A stretch of 64,000 nt of DNA from Lacibacter luteus (GTDB lineage Bacteria > Bacteroidota > Bacteroidia > Chitinophagales > Chitinophagaceae), in assembly GCF_004118265.1 (NCBI RefSeq), contig NZ_SDHW01000001.1:186001-250000 (forward strand), written 5' to 3'. The position numbers and the translations under genes are program-made. Below, piece after piece: positions 16,498 to 23,872 of the stretch. Positions within the stretch are counted from its first letter, which is position 1; each line of letters begins with the position of its first letter. The notes under the pieces are model-generated. The model ran no database searches. It was not told the origin of the DNA and worked only from the letters and a program-made list of their open reading frames with translations.

Positions 16498-17651
16498 CTC
16501 CATTGCATTCATCCAAAAAAATAATCATCCTCGGTCCTGCTCATCCCCTTCGTGGTGGTATCGCCATTTTTAATGAGCGTTTGGCAAGGCAGTTTCAAAA
16601 CGAAGGACATGATGTAAGTATTTATTCTTTCAGCCTGCAATATCCCGGCTTTTTGTTTCCCGGTACAACACAATACTCATCCGAACCTGCACCTGCCGAT
16701 CTCAACATCAACATTAAAGTCAACTCCATTAATCCAATCAACTGGCTTTTAGTTGGCAACGAAATCAAAACGCAAAAGCCCGATCTGTTGATTGTGCGTT
16801 ACTGGTTGCCGTTAATGGGCCCCGCATTGGGTACTATTCTTCGTCGAATAAAATCGAACGGCCATACAAAAATTGTCTGCATAGCCGATAATGTGGTGCC
16901 ACACGAAAAACGTACAGGCGATCATGCATTCACAAAGTATTTTATAAAGCCTGTGGATGCATTTGTGACCATGAGCGAAAAAGTGATGACTGATCTGCGC
17001 AGCTTTACCCACACAAAACCAGCAGTATTGCAACCGCATCCGTTATACGATGTATTTGGTAATGCTGTTTCAAAAGAAGAAGCCAGAACTCACCTCAACA
17101 TCAATCAAAACGATTTCATCTTTCTGTTCTTTGGATTTATCCGTAAATACAAAGGACTGGATATGCTGCTTGAAGCTTTCAGCAAGCTGAACAACCATAA
17201 ACAAAAAACGATAAACTATAAACTTCTTATCGCTGGTGAGTTTTACGAAGACCGAAAACACTACGATGAACTGATTGCACAACTGGGCATTGCAGACGAC
17301 CTGATTCTTAAAACAGAATTCATTGCCGACAGTGAAGTGAAATATTATCTCTGTGCTTCTGATGTGGTGGTACAACCTTACCGTAATGCAACACAGAGTG
17401 GTGTTACTCCCCTTGCCTATCACTTTGAAATTCCCATGATCGTTACCAATGTGGGTGGCCTCCCTGCATTTGTACCACAGGGAAAAGTGGGGTTGGTTTG
17501 CGAGCCCGATGCGGCTTCAATAGCAGAAGCAATGCAGCAATACGTGCAAACAGGAGCCGCACATTTTCTACCTTACCTGCAGGAAGAGAAAAAGAAATAC
17601 GGCTGGGATAAAATGACAGTGGCTATTCTGCAACTGGCTGCATCGGTGTAA
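16494..17651 (+). CDS. GT4-family glycosyltransferase
   Basis: The 385-residue protein has a GT-B fold. The N-terminal acceptor domain begins IIILGPAHPLRGGIAIFNERL, and the C-terminal nucleotide-sugar domain has FGFIRKYKGLDMLLEAF and the PYRNATQSGVTPLAYHFEIPMIVTN region with the family's acidic/Gly pattern relaxed. No ATG precedes the conserved start, so GTG 16494 (or TTG 16503) is used. Role is probably in surface glycan or lipopolysaccharide core synthesis, in line with gmhA and gmhB downstream; donor and acceptor are unknown. Confidence 0.85.
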   Translation: MTPLHSSKKIIILGPAHPLRGGIAIFNERLARQFQNEGHDVSIYSFSLQYPGFLFPGTTQYSSEPAPADLNINIKVNSINPINWLLVGNEIKTQKPDLLIVRYWLPLMGPALGTILRRIKSNGHTKIVCIADNVVPHEKRTGDHAFTKYFIKPVDAFVTMSEKVMTDLRSFTHTKPAVLQPHPLYDVFGNAVSKEEARTHLNINQNDFIFLFFGFIRKYKGLDMLLEAFSKLNNHKQKTINYKLLIAGEFYEDRKHYDELIAQLGIADDLILKTEFIADSEVKYYLCASDVVVQPYRNATQSGVTPLAYHFEIPMIVTNVGGLPAFVPQGKVGLVCEPDAASIAEAMQQYVQTGAAHFLPYLQEEKKKYGWDKMTVAILQLAASV

Positions 17652-17652
17652 C

Positions 17653-17718
17653 AGGTATGCCATACCTATTACCAGGCTGAATATAATCATGAATATTGAT
17701 AGGTATGGCATACCTATC
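17653..17718. promoter_or_regulatory. Two palindromic boxes between GT4 and gmhA
   Basis: Box 1 (17653-17667) is AGGTATG-C-CATACCT. Box 2 (17698-17718) is GATAGGTATG-G-CATACCTATC, a perfect 10+1+10 palindrome. The two centres are 48 bases apart, and the whole block can also fold as one long hairpin. It could be a pair of operators for the gmhA promoter (TACATTTG at 17748-17755) or a terminator-like structure for the GT4 gene. Confidence 0.6.
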
Positions 17719-17758
17719 GTACGAACAGCCAGCAGCTTTTTTCATTTACATTTGCACA

Positions 17759-18343
17759 ATGAACGAACAGATCAAACAGATCATCAGCGATTCAATAGCT
17801 GTAAAACAGCAATTACTTGGCGATGAAGCAATGCTTACAAAGATCAACGACATCAGTAATTTAATTGTTGATGCATTTCGTGCAGAAAAGAAAATTCTTT
17901 TTTGCGGCAACGGCGGCAGTGCTGCCGATGCGCAACATTTGGCTGCAGAACTCAGCGGTCGTTTCTACCTCGATCGGGATGCATTACCTGCCGAAGCCTT
18001 GCATGTAAACACATCCTACCTTACAGCTATTGCCAACGATTACAGTTTTGAAGTGGCCTATGCACGTTATATTAAAGGTGTTGGACATGCAGGCGATATA
18101 CTTGTTGGTTTATCAACTTCCGGTAATTCAACCAACATTATCGAAGCATTTAAGGCAGCAAAAGAAAAAGGAATGATCACCATTGGTTTTACCGGCGCAA
18201 GCGGCGGCAAACTGAAAGAATGGAGCGATCATCTGTTCAATGTGCCATCAACTGTTACGCCACGCATACAGGAAAGCCACATTATGCTCGGCCATATTAT
18301 CTGTCAGTTGGTCGAAGAGCGATATTTCAATCCAAAGAATTGA
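17759..18343 (+). CDS. gmhA: D-sedoheptulose-7-phosphate isomerase
   Basis: A 194-residue SIS-domain isomerase. FCGNGGSAADAQHLAAELSG and the GLSTSGNSTNI phosphate-binding loop are characteristic; QESHIMLGHIICQLVE near the C-terminus carries the catalytic Glu/His region of GmhA. It converts sedoheptulose 7-phosphate to D-glycero-D-manno-heptose 7-phosphate, the first step of ADP- or GDP-heptose synthesis. ATG 17759 is preferred over a longer reading frame that enters the palindromic boxes. A TACATTTG -7-like box lies four bases before the start, suggesting a very short leader. gmhB follows after three bases. Confidence 0.92.
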   Translation: MNEQIKQIISDSIAVKQQLLGDEAMLTKINDISNLIVDAFRAEKKILFCGNGGSAADAQHLAAELSGRFYLDRDALPAEALHVNTSYLTAIANDYSFEVAYARYIKGVGHAGDILVGLSTSGNSTNIIEAFKAAKEKGMITIGFTGASGGKLKEWSDHLFNVPSTVTPRIQESHIMLGHIICQLVEERYFNPKN

Positions 18344-18346
18344 TGC

Positions 18347-18967
18347 ATGATCCACACAACACTTACAACAAACGTTCCGGCCAATACCGCTTATTTTATG
18401 CCTTTGCCACATAAAGAATTACCAGCTGTTACAAACGAATGGACTTTGTTTCTCGATCGTGATGGTGTTATTAATAAAGATGTGGTGGGCGATTACATTA
18501 AAAGCTGGAGCGAATTCCATTTTACCGAAGGAACATTGGATGCTATTGCTGCATTATCGAAATTATTCGATTGCATTTTTGTGGTTACCAACCAGGCAGG
18601 TGTTGGTAAAGGATTGATGAGCGAAGAAACGCTGGAAGAAATTCATGCAAACATGCTACAGGAAATTGTTGCAGCCGGAGGACGTATTGATAAGATCTAT
18701 TTCTGCACATCAACCGATAACAAACACATCAACCGCAAACCCAATCCCGGTATGGCTTTACAGGCCAAGCAGGATTTTCCGGAAATTGATTTAAAGAAAT
18801 CGATCATGGTGGGTAACATGCCTAACGATATGTGGTTTGGCAGAAAGTTCGGCGCATTTACTGTTTATCTTCCTACCCGTCCCGAAGAAAAGCCCGACCC
18901 CTCCACTGTGGATGCACAGTATAAAGATTTGTTAGCATTTGCACAAGCTCTCAGCAGCAAGGCTTAA
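18347..18967 (+). CDS. gmhB: D-glycero-D-manno-heptose-1,7-bisphosphate phosphatase (HAD family)
   Basis: A 206-residue HAD phosphatase. The nucleophile motif is FLDRDGVIN (Asp37, general acid Asp39), motif II is VVTNQAGVGKG and motif IV is IMVGNMPNDMWFG. It would remove one phosphate from heptose 1,7-bisphosphate. The Cys-x-His...Cys-x-Cys zinc loop of enterobacterial GmhB is not present (only CTSTDNKHINRKPNPGM), and the first acidic residue of motif IV is Asn. An N-terminal stretch of about 30 residues precedes the domain. Translation probably couples to gmhA, three bases upstream. Confidence 0.85.
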   Translation: MIHTTLTTNVPANTAYFMPLPHKELPAVTNEWTLFLDRDGVINKDVVGDYIKSWSEFHFTEGTLDAIAALSKLFDCIFVVTNQAGVGKGLMSEETLEEIHANMLQEIVAAGGRIDKIYFCTSTDNKHINRKPNPGMALQAKQDFPEIDLKKSIMVGNMPNDMWFGRKFGAFTVYLPTRPEEKPDPSTVDAQYKDLLAFAQALSSKA

Positions 18968-19005
18968 AACACAATAATTTTGCCTTTAAACAGTTAATAG
19001 CATCA

Positions 19006-20010
19006 ATGAAGAACCTGTTTACCTTTCTTGCGCTTTTTATTGCAGCAACTGCTTCGGCACAGAAATTTACTCCTGCTGAGTTAAAGCAGTTTCGTTTGCG
19101 TGAAGATTCGCTGAAAAAATTCGGTTATGAAATTGTGCGTGGTAAAGATGCAGCCGTTCGCTTCCGCAGCGACAGCAACTTTACACGTATTCTTGTTCGA
19201 GCAATCGTTCAGGATAAATCATTTCAATATCCGTTCGATTCGTTGAAGACCATTTCGAAAATTTATAGTGAAGACAGTTCGTTCCGCATATTTACCTGGC
19301 AGGTAGTAAAGGATGATGATTATTGCAGGCAAAAAGGATTTATCCAGTTTCGGAACCCCAAAGGTGCTGAAAAATTTATTCCGCTGCGTGATGCAGATCA
19401 GTTTATTGCGAACGACGTAGATACCATTGCCAACAATCTGTGGTGGATTGGTGCAGTGTATTACCGCATTGTAGAAAAAGAATTCAACGGTAAAAAATAT
19501 TACACACTGTTTGGTTACGATGAGAACGATACACGTACAACCCGTAAATGGCTCGATGTAATGTGGTTCGATGAAAATGAAAAACCCGTGTTTGGTAAAC
19601 AGGGTGCGTTTTCGTTTGCACAGGATTCTGTACCAAAGCCTGCCACGAATCGTTTTTTGCTGGAGTACAAAAAAGATGGCCGTGCACGTGTGCAATACGA
19701 TGAAGAATTGGATATGATCATCTTCGATCATCTTGTATCAGAAACAAGTGAACCCGGCAAAAAATACACACTCATCCCCGATGGCGATTACGAAGGCTTT
19801 AAATGGGAAAACGGGCAATGGCAACACATCGATAAAGTTTTCAACTTTAAATTAGAAGACGGACAGGCACCTGTACCTGAAGCAATTGATTTCAACAACC
19901 GTCTATTACGTGGTGAAATTATTGAGGAAGCACCTCCAACAGCGCCCAAACAACAACCGCAGAAAAAGCCGGTTGCAAAACCACCGGTGAAAAAGAAAAC
20001 AGGGAATTAA
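19006..20010 (+). CDS. Secreted protein of unknown function (334 aa)
   Basis: Signal peptide MKNLFTFLALFIAATASAQ, then a soluble domain rich in aromatic and acidic residues with a repeated WFDENEKPVFGK / YDEELDMIIFDHL character. The C-terminus is a Pro/Lys/Gln tail (PPTAPKQQPQKKPVAKPP). I do not recognise a named domain; proteins of this appearance are common in Bacteroidota. A TAATTTTG -7-like box at 18975-18982 sits 23 bases before the ATG, so it is probably transcribed separately from gmhAB. A short hairpin follows the stop. Confidence 0.8.
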   Translation: MKNLFTFLALFIAATASAQKFTPAELKQFRLREDSLKKFGYEIVRGKDAAVRFRSDSNFTRILVRAIVQDKSFQYPFDSLKTISKIYSEDSSFRIFTWQVVKDDDYCRQKGFIQFRNPKGAEKFIPLRDADQFIANDVDTIANNLWWIGAVYYRIVEKEFNGKKYYTLFGYDENDTRTTRKWLDVMWFDENEKPVFGKQGAFSFAQDSVPKPATNRFLLEYKKDGRARVQYDEELDMIIFDHLVSETSEPGKKYTLIPDGDYEGFKWENGQWQHIDKVFNFKLEDGQAPVPEAIDFNNRLLRGEIIEEAPPTAPKQQPQKKPVAKPPVKKKTGN

Positions 20011-20015
20011 AAATA

Positions 20016-20037
20016 AAGGCCACAGCAAGTGGCTTTT
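20016..20037 (+). terminator. Short terminator hairpin
   Basis: AAGGCCAC and GTGGCTTTT pair around AGCAA and run into T residues, directly after the stop of the secreted protein gene. The stem is short. Confidence 0.55.
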
Positions 20038-20047
20038 GTATTCTTCA

Positions 20048-20149
20048 GGCTACCAACTAAGACGTAGATTATACCAAGCCAATTACAGTTCAGCTAAATC
20101 TTAAAAAAAAATTCTTCTTGGTTTTTACACAGTTCATGTTGGTATAGGC
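20048..20149 (-). repeat. attC-like site B (weaker)
   Basis: Read on the minus strand, TATACCAAC is followed about 80 bases later by GTTGGTAGCC; the outer seven bases (TACCAAC/GTTGGTA) are complementary and an inner pair (TATACCA/TGGTATA) also occurs. It begins two bases after the stop of the 192-aa gene, where an integron cassette attC would be. The core differs from the GTTRRRY consensus at its last positions, so the call is tentative. Confidence 0.4.
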
Positions 20150-20151
20150 TT

Positions 20152-20730
20152 TTACTTTTTGGCAATCCTGTTTAGGTCTGCAAAAAGCCCCGTAATATTT
20201 TCGTTCTTTCTTATTTTGTTTACTTTTTCTAAAAGTTGGTCTGAAAATTTTTCTGATTCATTCCCTGCAAACCATCCTAACTTGTCGTTATCAAAGTGAC
20301 CATTGAAAGGACTGTCAAAATCAAAATTTCCATATTCAACTAATTTCCAATCACCTGAAAAAACTTCATCTGGTCTAAAAACTGACATAACTATAGAATA
20401 AGTATCAGTATTCAATAGTTCTGTTATTTTTTGAGAATTAAATACGTTTGGATTTACCCATAGTCCAATACGATTTCCAAACATCCATATACAAAATGAC
20501 TCTCTGCCAAATTCAGTCAAATACCATCTGAAATCCCAGGAATTCCAACTTGAAAATGACCAACCGTTTACAACGTCTTCTTCACAAAATCGTTTTGTTA
20601 CGAGGGTTTTCATTTTTTGATACCATTGATTTCTTATTTCATCTTTACTACTTGAAAGTTCTAAAAATGAGTTCCATTTGTCTGCTGTGTCAAACATCAG
20701 CATTGCTTGGTGTATTAATTCTTTTTGCAT
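20152..20730 (-). CDS. Unknown protein (192 aa) in AT-rich island
   Basis: I do not recognise this soluble 192-residue protein. It is rich in Trp and Phe (WSFSSWNSWDFRWYLTEFG, CIWMFGNRIGLWVNPN) and has no signal peptide or membrane segment. It starts 12 bases after the nuclease gene on the same strand, so the two are probably one transcript, and a partner or immunity-type role is conceivable. Base composition is clearly lower in GC than the flanking core genes. Confidence 0.7.
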   Translation of the reverse strand: MQKELIHQAMLMFDTADKWNSFLELSSSKDEIRNQWYQKMKTLVTKRFCEEDVVNGWSFSSWNSWDFRWYLTEFGRESFCIWMFGNRIGLWVNPNVFNSQKITELLNTDTYSIVMSVFRPDEVFSGDWKLVEYGNFDFDSPFNGHFDNDKLGWFAGNESEKFSDQLLEKVNKIRKNENITGLFADLNRIAKK

Positions 20731-20742
20731 TTTAATATATAG

Positions 20743-21603
20743 TTATTGCCAAAATTCAATGTATTGCTTGATATATTCTTTAAGTCTATGATTTTCTTTT
20801 GGAATGTCGTTATAAGTTTCGCTCAACCAGCTATTAATTTCATTACTAAACTTCCAAATTTTTGTTTCAAGAGGCATTATGGTTGGCAAACTTGTATCCC
20901 AATTGTTTGGTCTTAATGTTGTGTTTTCGCTTGGTTGTTTCCAATCAGCAGGGGTTAAGAATACTACTTGATATTTTTCAGGATGATGTTTAGAGTAATC
21001 ATTTTCCCTATGTCTGTTTGGGTAGTATATTTCACGATACCAATATCTATAAAGTTGATTAGGCTGGTCACCAGCATAGTTGGATTTATTTTCAATTACT
21101 ATTACACTGTGTGGGTGTTGTCGCTTTATCAAAACATCAATTCTTCCTTTTTCAGCGGTAATTGTCCATTGACCTTGCTCTGGAAATTCAATGCCTAATT
21201 TTTGTAAAAATGAAAGAAGAAATAAATTGCCTTGTCCGTGTTCAGAATTAGGATTTAATATGTTAGCAAGCAAAAAACTGTGCATTGGTTCATTGATACT
21301 AAATAATTTCAAAACGTTGAAGTCGCAGGAAGTCTCTTTATTTTTTTGTTCAGCTTTTTTTTCAATTAGCTGAAATTTGTCAAGCAGTTCTTTGTTTTCA
21401 TTAATTACTCTGTTCTTAGTTTGAAGTTTAATATGTGAGTAGGCTTTAATTATTTTTTTAAGAGATGTGTCTAATTTATTTGATTTGAAAGGTTGATTTA
21501 TTATTTGGTGATATTCATTTAAACGTTTTGCAGTAATAACATTTTTTTGAGTTGACAAAACCTCAAGTAATTTGTCTGCTAATTGAGTGTCTATTGTTGT
21601 CAT
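20743..21603 (-). CDS. PD-(D/E)XK nuclease-superfamily protein (PDDEXK_4-like)
   Basis: A 286-residue protein with the nuclease core GRIDVLIKR...SVIVIENKSNYAGDQPNQLYRY: Asp156, Glu171 and Lys173 form the D...ExK triad, followed by the DQxxQLxRY helix typical of PDDEXK_4 (PF14281-like). Before it is HSFLLANILNPNSEHGQGNLFL, also a family feature. The N-terminal 90 residues look helical. ATG 21603 is used because the longer frame (to 21681) translates the attC-like repeat. Its family occurs near defence genes, but no direct function is shown. The 192-aa gene follows. Confidence 0.82.
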   Translation of the reverse strand: MTTIDTQLADKLLEVLSTQKNVITAKRLNEYHQIINQPFKSNKLDTSLKKIIKAYSHIKLQTKNRVINENKELLDKFQLIEKKAEQKNKETSCDFNVLKLFSINEPMHSFLLANILNPNSEHGQGNLFLLSFLQKLGIEFPEQGQWTITAEKGRIDVLIKRQHPHSVIVIENKSNYAGDQPNQLYRYWYREIYYPNRHRENDYSKHHPEKYQVVFLTPADWKQPSENTTLRPNNWDTSLPTIMPLETKIWKFSNEINSWLSETYNDIPKENHRLKEYIKQYIEFWQ

Positions 21604-21638
21604 ACATTTAGTTATTGAAGCGGGTTTTGTCAGCTTAC

Positions 21639-21772
21639 GCCCAACGTTGAGGGTATTGCCGAAGGCGGGGCGTTTCAGCACTACTGTTGATTTGAAAAAC
21701 TAAAGCTCGGTTAAGCACAAAAGTTTCATAGAGGCACGTCACCCCCGCTTTTGGCAATACCTTGTTAGCGGC
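21639..21772 (-). repeat. attC-like site A (134 bp imperfect inverted repeat)
   Basis: On the minus strand the site runs from GCCGCTAAC (21772-21764) to GTTGGGC (21645-21639). Inner arms AAGGTATTGCC-AAAA-GCGGGG and CCCCGCC-TTC-GGCAATACCC pair with a few unpaired bases, leaving about 70 bases between them. GTTGGGC matches the integron core GTTRRRY. The HEPN stop codon lies inside the left core, as in integron cassettes. GTTAGCGGC, the complement of the left core, recurs at the other end of the HEPN gene (22385-22393). Confidence 0.6.
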
Positions 21773-22319
21773 TGGTTTTTTTCTTCTCATTTGTCGGTTT
21801 ATGTTTTGTCAAGTAGTCGTCAGCAATTTTTAGAGCTAAACTTTTTAATTGGTCAACAGTGAAAATAATTTCAAAGTCTCTTTCTTCGTTGTATGTATTC
21901 CAAAGTTTTACACCAACCCATTTGTTGGCTTCATTTATACCTTCAATGTTTTGATGTGCAATACCATTTCTCAATTTATTTATAAACCAAAATTTGTCCT
22001 GAGATTTTAGGTCGGACTTATGCCCAATTTTAGTTTCTATTTTTTCAACTCTTTCATCTGTCAAGTCTTCTGAATGTCTTTTCTTAATTATGAAACCAAC
22101 TTTGTCTGGGAGTAGTGAAATAAAGGCATGGTCTATTTTGCCATTAAATGTCAATTTTGATTTTTTCTCATTTTCTGAAACATTTACAATGAGGCCCAAC
22201 AAACAGTTAAGTAAAAATGTTACTTCCTTGTCTTTGCTCTTAAAGTCAGCAAAGTTGTCGTTGAGCAATTCTTTTGTTCTGGTTACAAAATCAATCTTAT
22301 AGTTTTTAATCTCACTCAT
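21765..22319 (-). CDS. HEPN-domain protein, possibly pEK499_p136-like
   Basis: The 184-residue protein is largely helical and contains KLRNGIAHQNIE with Arg117 and His122, the Rx4H motif of HEPN domains that is the RNase active site in toxin and defence members. The region FLLNCLLGLIV near residue 35 recalls the pEK499_p136 HEPN family. No nucleotidyltransferase (MNT) partner is adjacent. It fills the segment between a GTTAGCGGC box and attC-like site A, i.e. a single-gene cassette. Toxin, defence or RNA-processing function is inference. Confidence 0.72.
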   Translation of the reverse strand: MSEIKNYKIDFVTRTKELLNDNFADFKSKDKEVTFLLNCLLGLIVNVSENEKKSKLTFNGKIDHAFISLLPDKVGFIIKKRHSEDLTDERVEKIETKIGHKSDLKSQDKFWFINKLRNGIAHQNIEGINEANKWVGVKLWNTYNEERDFEIIFTVDQLKSLALKIADDYLTKHKPTNEKKKTSR

Positions 22320-22384
22320 TTATTTACTTTTTCTATGTCCAATAAAACGCTTTCCGGATTAGGTTAGCACTGTCTTCTAAACTT

Positions 22385-22393
22385 GCCGCTAAC
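22385..22393 (-). repeat. Cassette 5' boundary box
   Basis: GTTAGCGGC on the minus strand, about 65 bases before the HEPN start codon. It is the exact reverse complement of the left core of attC-like site A, which is what is expected for the two ends of one integrated cassette. Confidence 0.45.
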
Positions 22394-22609
22394 ACATAAA
22401 TGTACGCACCTTCTTGTTTAAATAACCATTCATTTGCAACCTGCTTTTCACCAAATCAACAGGCAGAAAAAAGCGGCACAGACTTTTGTTCATCCATTAT
22501 CTGTTACACGAGTATCGCCTTCGTAAAAGTTTCATTAAATGGATTAAAGCATTTCGTTCATTGGTCAGGCGACCAACTAAGGGTTAACGACCAACGAAGG
22601 CCTGAAAGG

Positions 22610-23029
22610 TTATCCCTTCCCTTTCTTTTTGGTTGATGCTTTAGGTCTGTTGTTGATCTGTTGCAACAACGAATCATTCACGGGTGCATCAAGTTGCTCA
22701 TCTTTTTTCTTCACCCATATCGTAATGCTTTTGCGTACTGCAGGTTCCTGTTTCAAACTCACTTCAACAACAATACTGTCGTAAGGAAAAGTCCAGTCGA
22801 GCCAGACTGTATTTCGTTCTAGCTTGCCGGCACTTACTTTAAAGTTGAGTTGTTCGGCAGTTAGCGGCATGTATTTGCCGTTACTCAGTTTGGCATCTAC
22901 ATTAATATAATTCCAGGAACCTTTCTTTAAACTGTCGGTGTACAGATTAAAAAACAGGCTGTCGATCTTCTGTGCTTTAACAACAGAAAACAAACAAAGG
23001 AACAGCAATGAACAAAGTACCTGCTTCAA
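22610..23029 (-). CDS. Small exported protein of unknown function (139 aa)
   Basis: Signal peptide MKQVLCSLLFLCLFSVVKAQ, then a compact domain that reads like a beta-sandwich (NYINVDAKLSNGKYMPLTAEQLNFKVSAG...), and a Lys-rich C-terminus (RPKASTKKKGKG). I do not recognise the family. It marks the return to core-like composition next to the cassette island; the 290 bases between it and the HEPN gene hold no clear gene. Confidence 0.75.
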   Translation of the reverse strand: MKQVLCSLLFLCLFSVVKAQKIDSLFFNLYTDSLKKGSWNYINVDAKLSNGKYMPLTAEQLNFKVSAGKLERNTVWLDWTFPYDSIVVEVSLKQEPAVRKSITIWVKKKDEQLDAPVNDSLLQQINNRPKASTKKKGKG

Positions 23030-23156
23030 GCAACTGAATTTACCTGCAAAGATTGTAAAAACCGCAATGTGGTTGGCTGTTAAATAAAATTAACAGGCCA
23101 TCGCCACAGAATTTTATTCGTGTTCCTGTTGTAATTTGTACAACAAACAGTACAAC

Positions 23157-23786
23157 ATGAAACTCATCGTATTTGGCGCAACCGGACAAGTTGGAGTGCA
23201 AGTGGTGAAACAGGCTTTGTGGCGTGGACACGAAGTAAAAGCATATGGCCGCAATGTGCATCAATTGGCAGACGGAGACCCGAAGCTGCAGTTGATTAAA
23301 GGTGCTTTGTTTGATGAAGCTGAAGTGTATGATGCAATAAAAGGATGCGATGCGGTAATCAGTGTTATCGGCGGAGCATTTGATGGCGCCGATAAATCCC
23401 GTTCCTTAGGTATGAAAAACATTATTAAACAAATGACAAAAGCTGCTGTGCGCAGAATTGTTGCATTGGGGGGCATGGGTATTTTAAATGCAGATGAAAA
23501 GGGTTTGCTCATCGATCAGAAAGATTATCCGCAGGAATATTTACCCGTTGGCAACGAACATCGCAAAGCTTATGAATACTTAAACGCTTCCTCGCTCGAT
23601 TGGACATTTGTGTGCAGTCCGGATATTATCAATGATGGCCCAACCGGAAACTATATTACCGGCAAAGACTATCCGCCGCAACCGAATTTATACCGCATCA
23701 ACGCAGGCGATCTTGCCCAGTTTATGCTCACCGAACTTGAAGAGAATGCTTATGTAAAAAGCAGAGTTGGCATATCAGCTATTTAA
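23157..23786 (+). CDS. NAD(P)-binding atypical SDR (NmrA/BLVRB-like)
   Basis: A 209-residue Rossmann protein. It begins LIVFGATGQVGVQVVKQAL, the NAD(P)-binding GxxGxxG strand, and has GCDAVISVIGGAF and VRRIVALGGMGI, as in the NAD(P)H-binding atypical SDR group. The usual Tyr-x-x-x-Lys catalytic pair is not evident; HRKAYEYLNASSLDWTFV is the corresponding region. Function could be a quinone/flavin reductase or redox sensor. ATG 23157 is chosen over a longer frame because it starts right at the first strand. It stands alone. Confidence 0.85.
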   Translation: MKLIVFGATGQVGVQVVKQALWRGHEVKAYGRNVHQLADGDPKLQLIKGALFDEAEVYDAIKGCDAVISVIGGAFDGADKSRSLGMKNIIKQMTKAAVRRIVALGGMGILNADEKGLLIDQKDYPQEYLPVGNEHRKAYEYLNASSLDWTFVCSPDIINDGPTGNYITGKDYPPQPNLYRINAGDLAQFMLTELEENAYVKSRVGISAI

Positions 23787-23808
23787 CAGAATGGCAGCGT
23801 ATATTGAT

Positions 23809-23872
23809 AAAACTGATTTTCACTGATTTTAAAAATCTGCGTAAATCTTTTTGATCCCTGTCATCTGTGACT
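23809..23872. repeat. Solo copy of CTGATT-type repeat
   Basis: AAACTGATTTTCACTGATTTT followed by AAATCTGCGTAAATC and TGTCATCTGTGA: the same type of short unit that flanks the GxxExxY gene near 16 kb, here without a gene. It fills the gap between the SDR gene and the SpoU gene. Confidence 0.45.

Noticed and set aside
21604-21681. 26-residue N-terminal extension of the PD-(D/E)XK protein
   Set aside because: It translates part of the attC-like repeat and is followed by a natural start MTTIDTQ.
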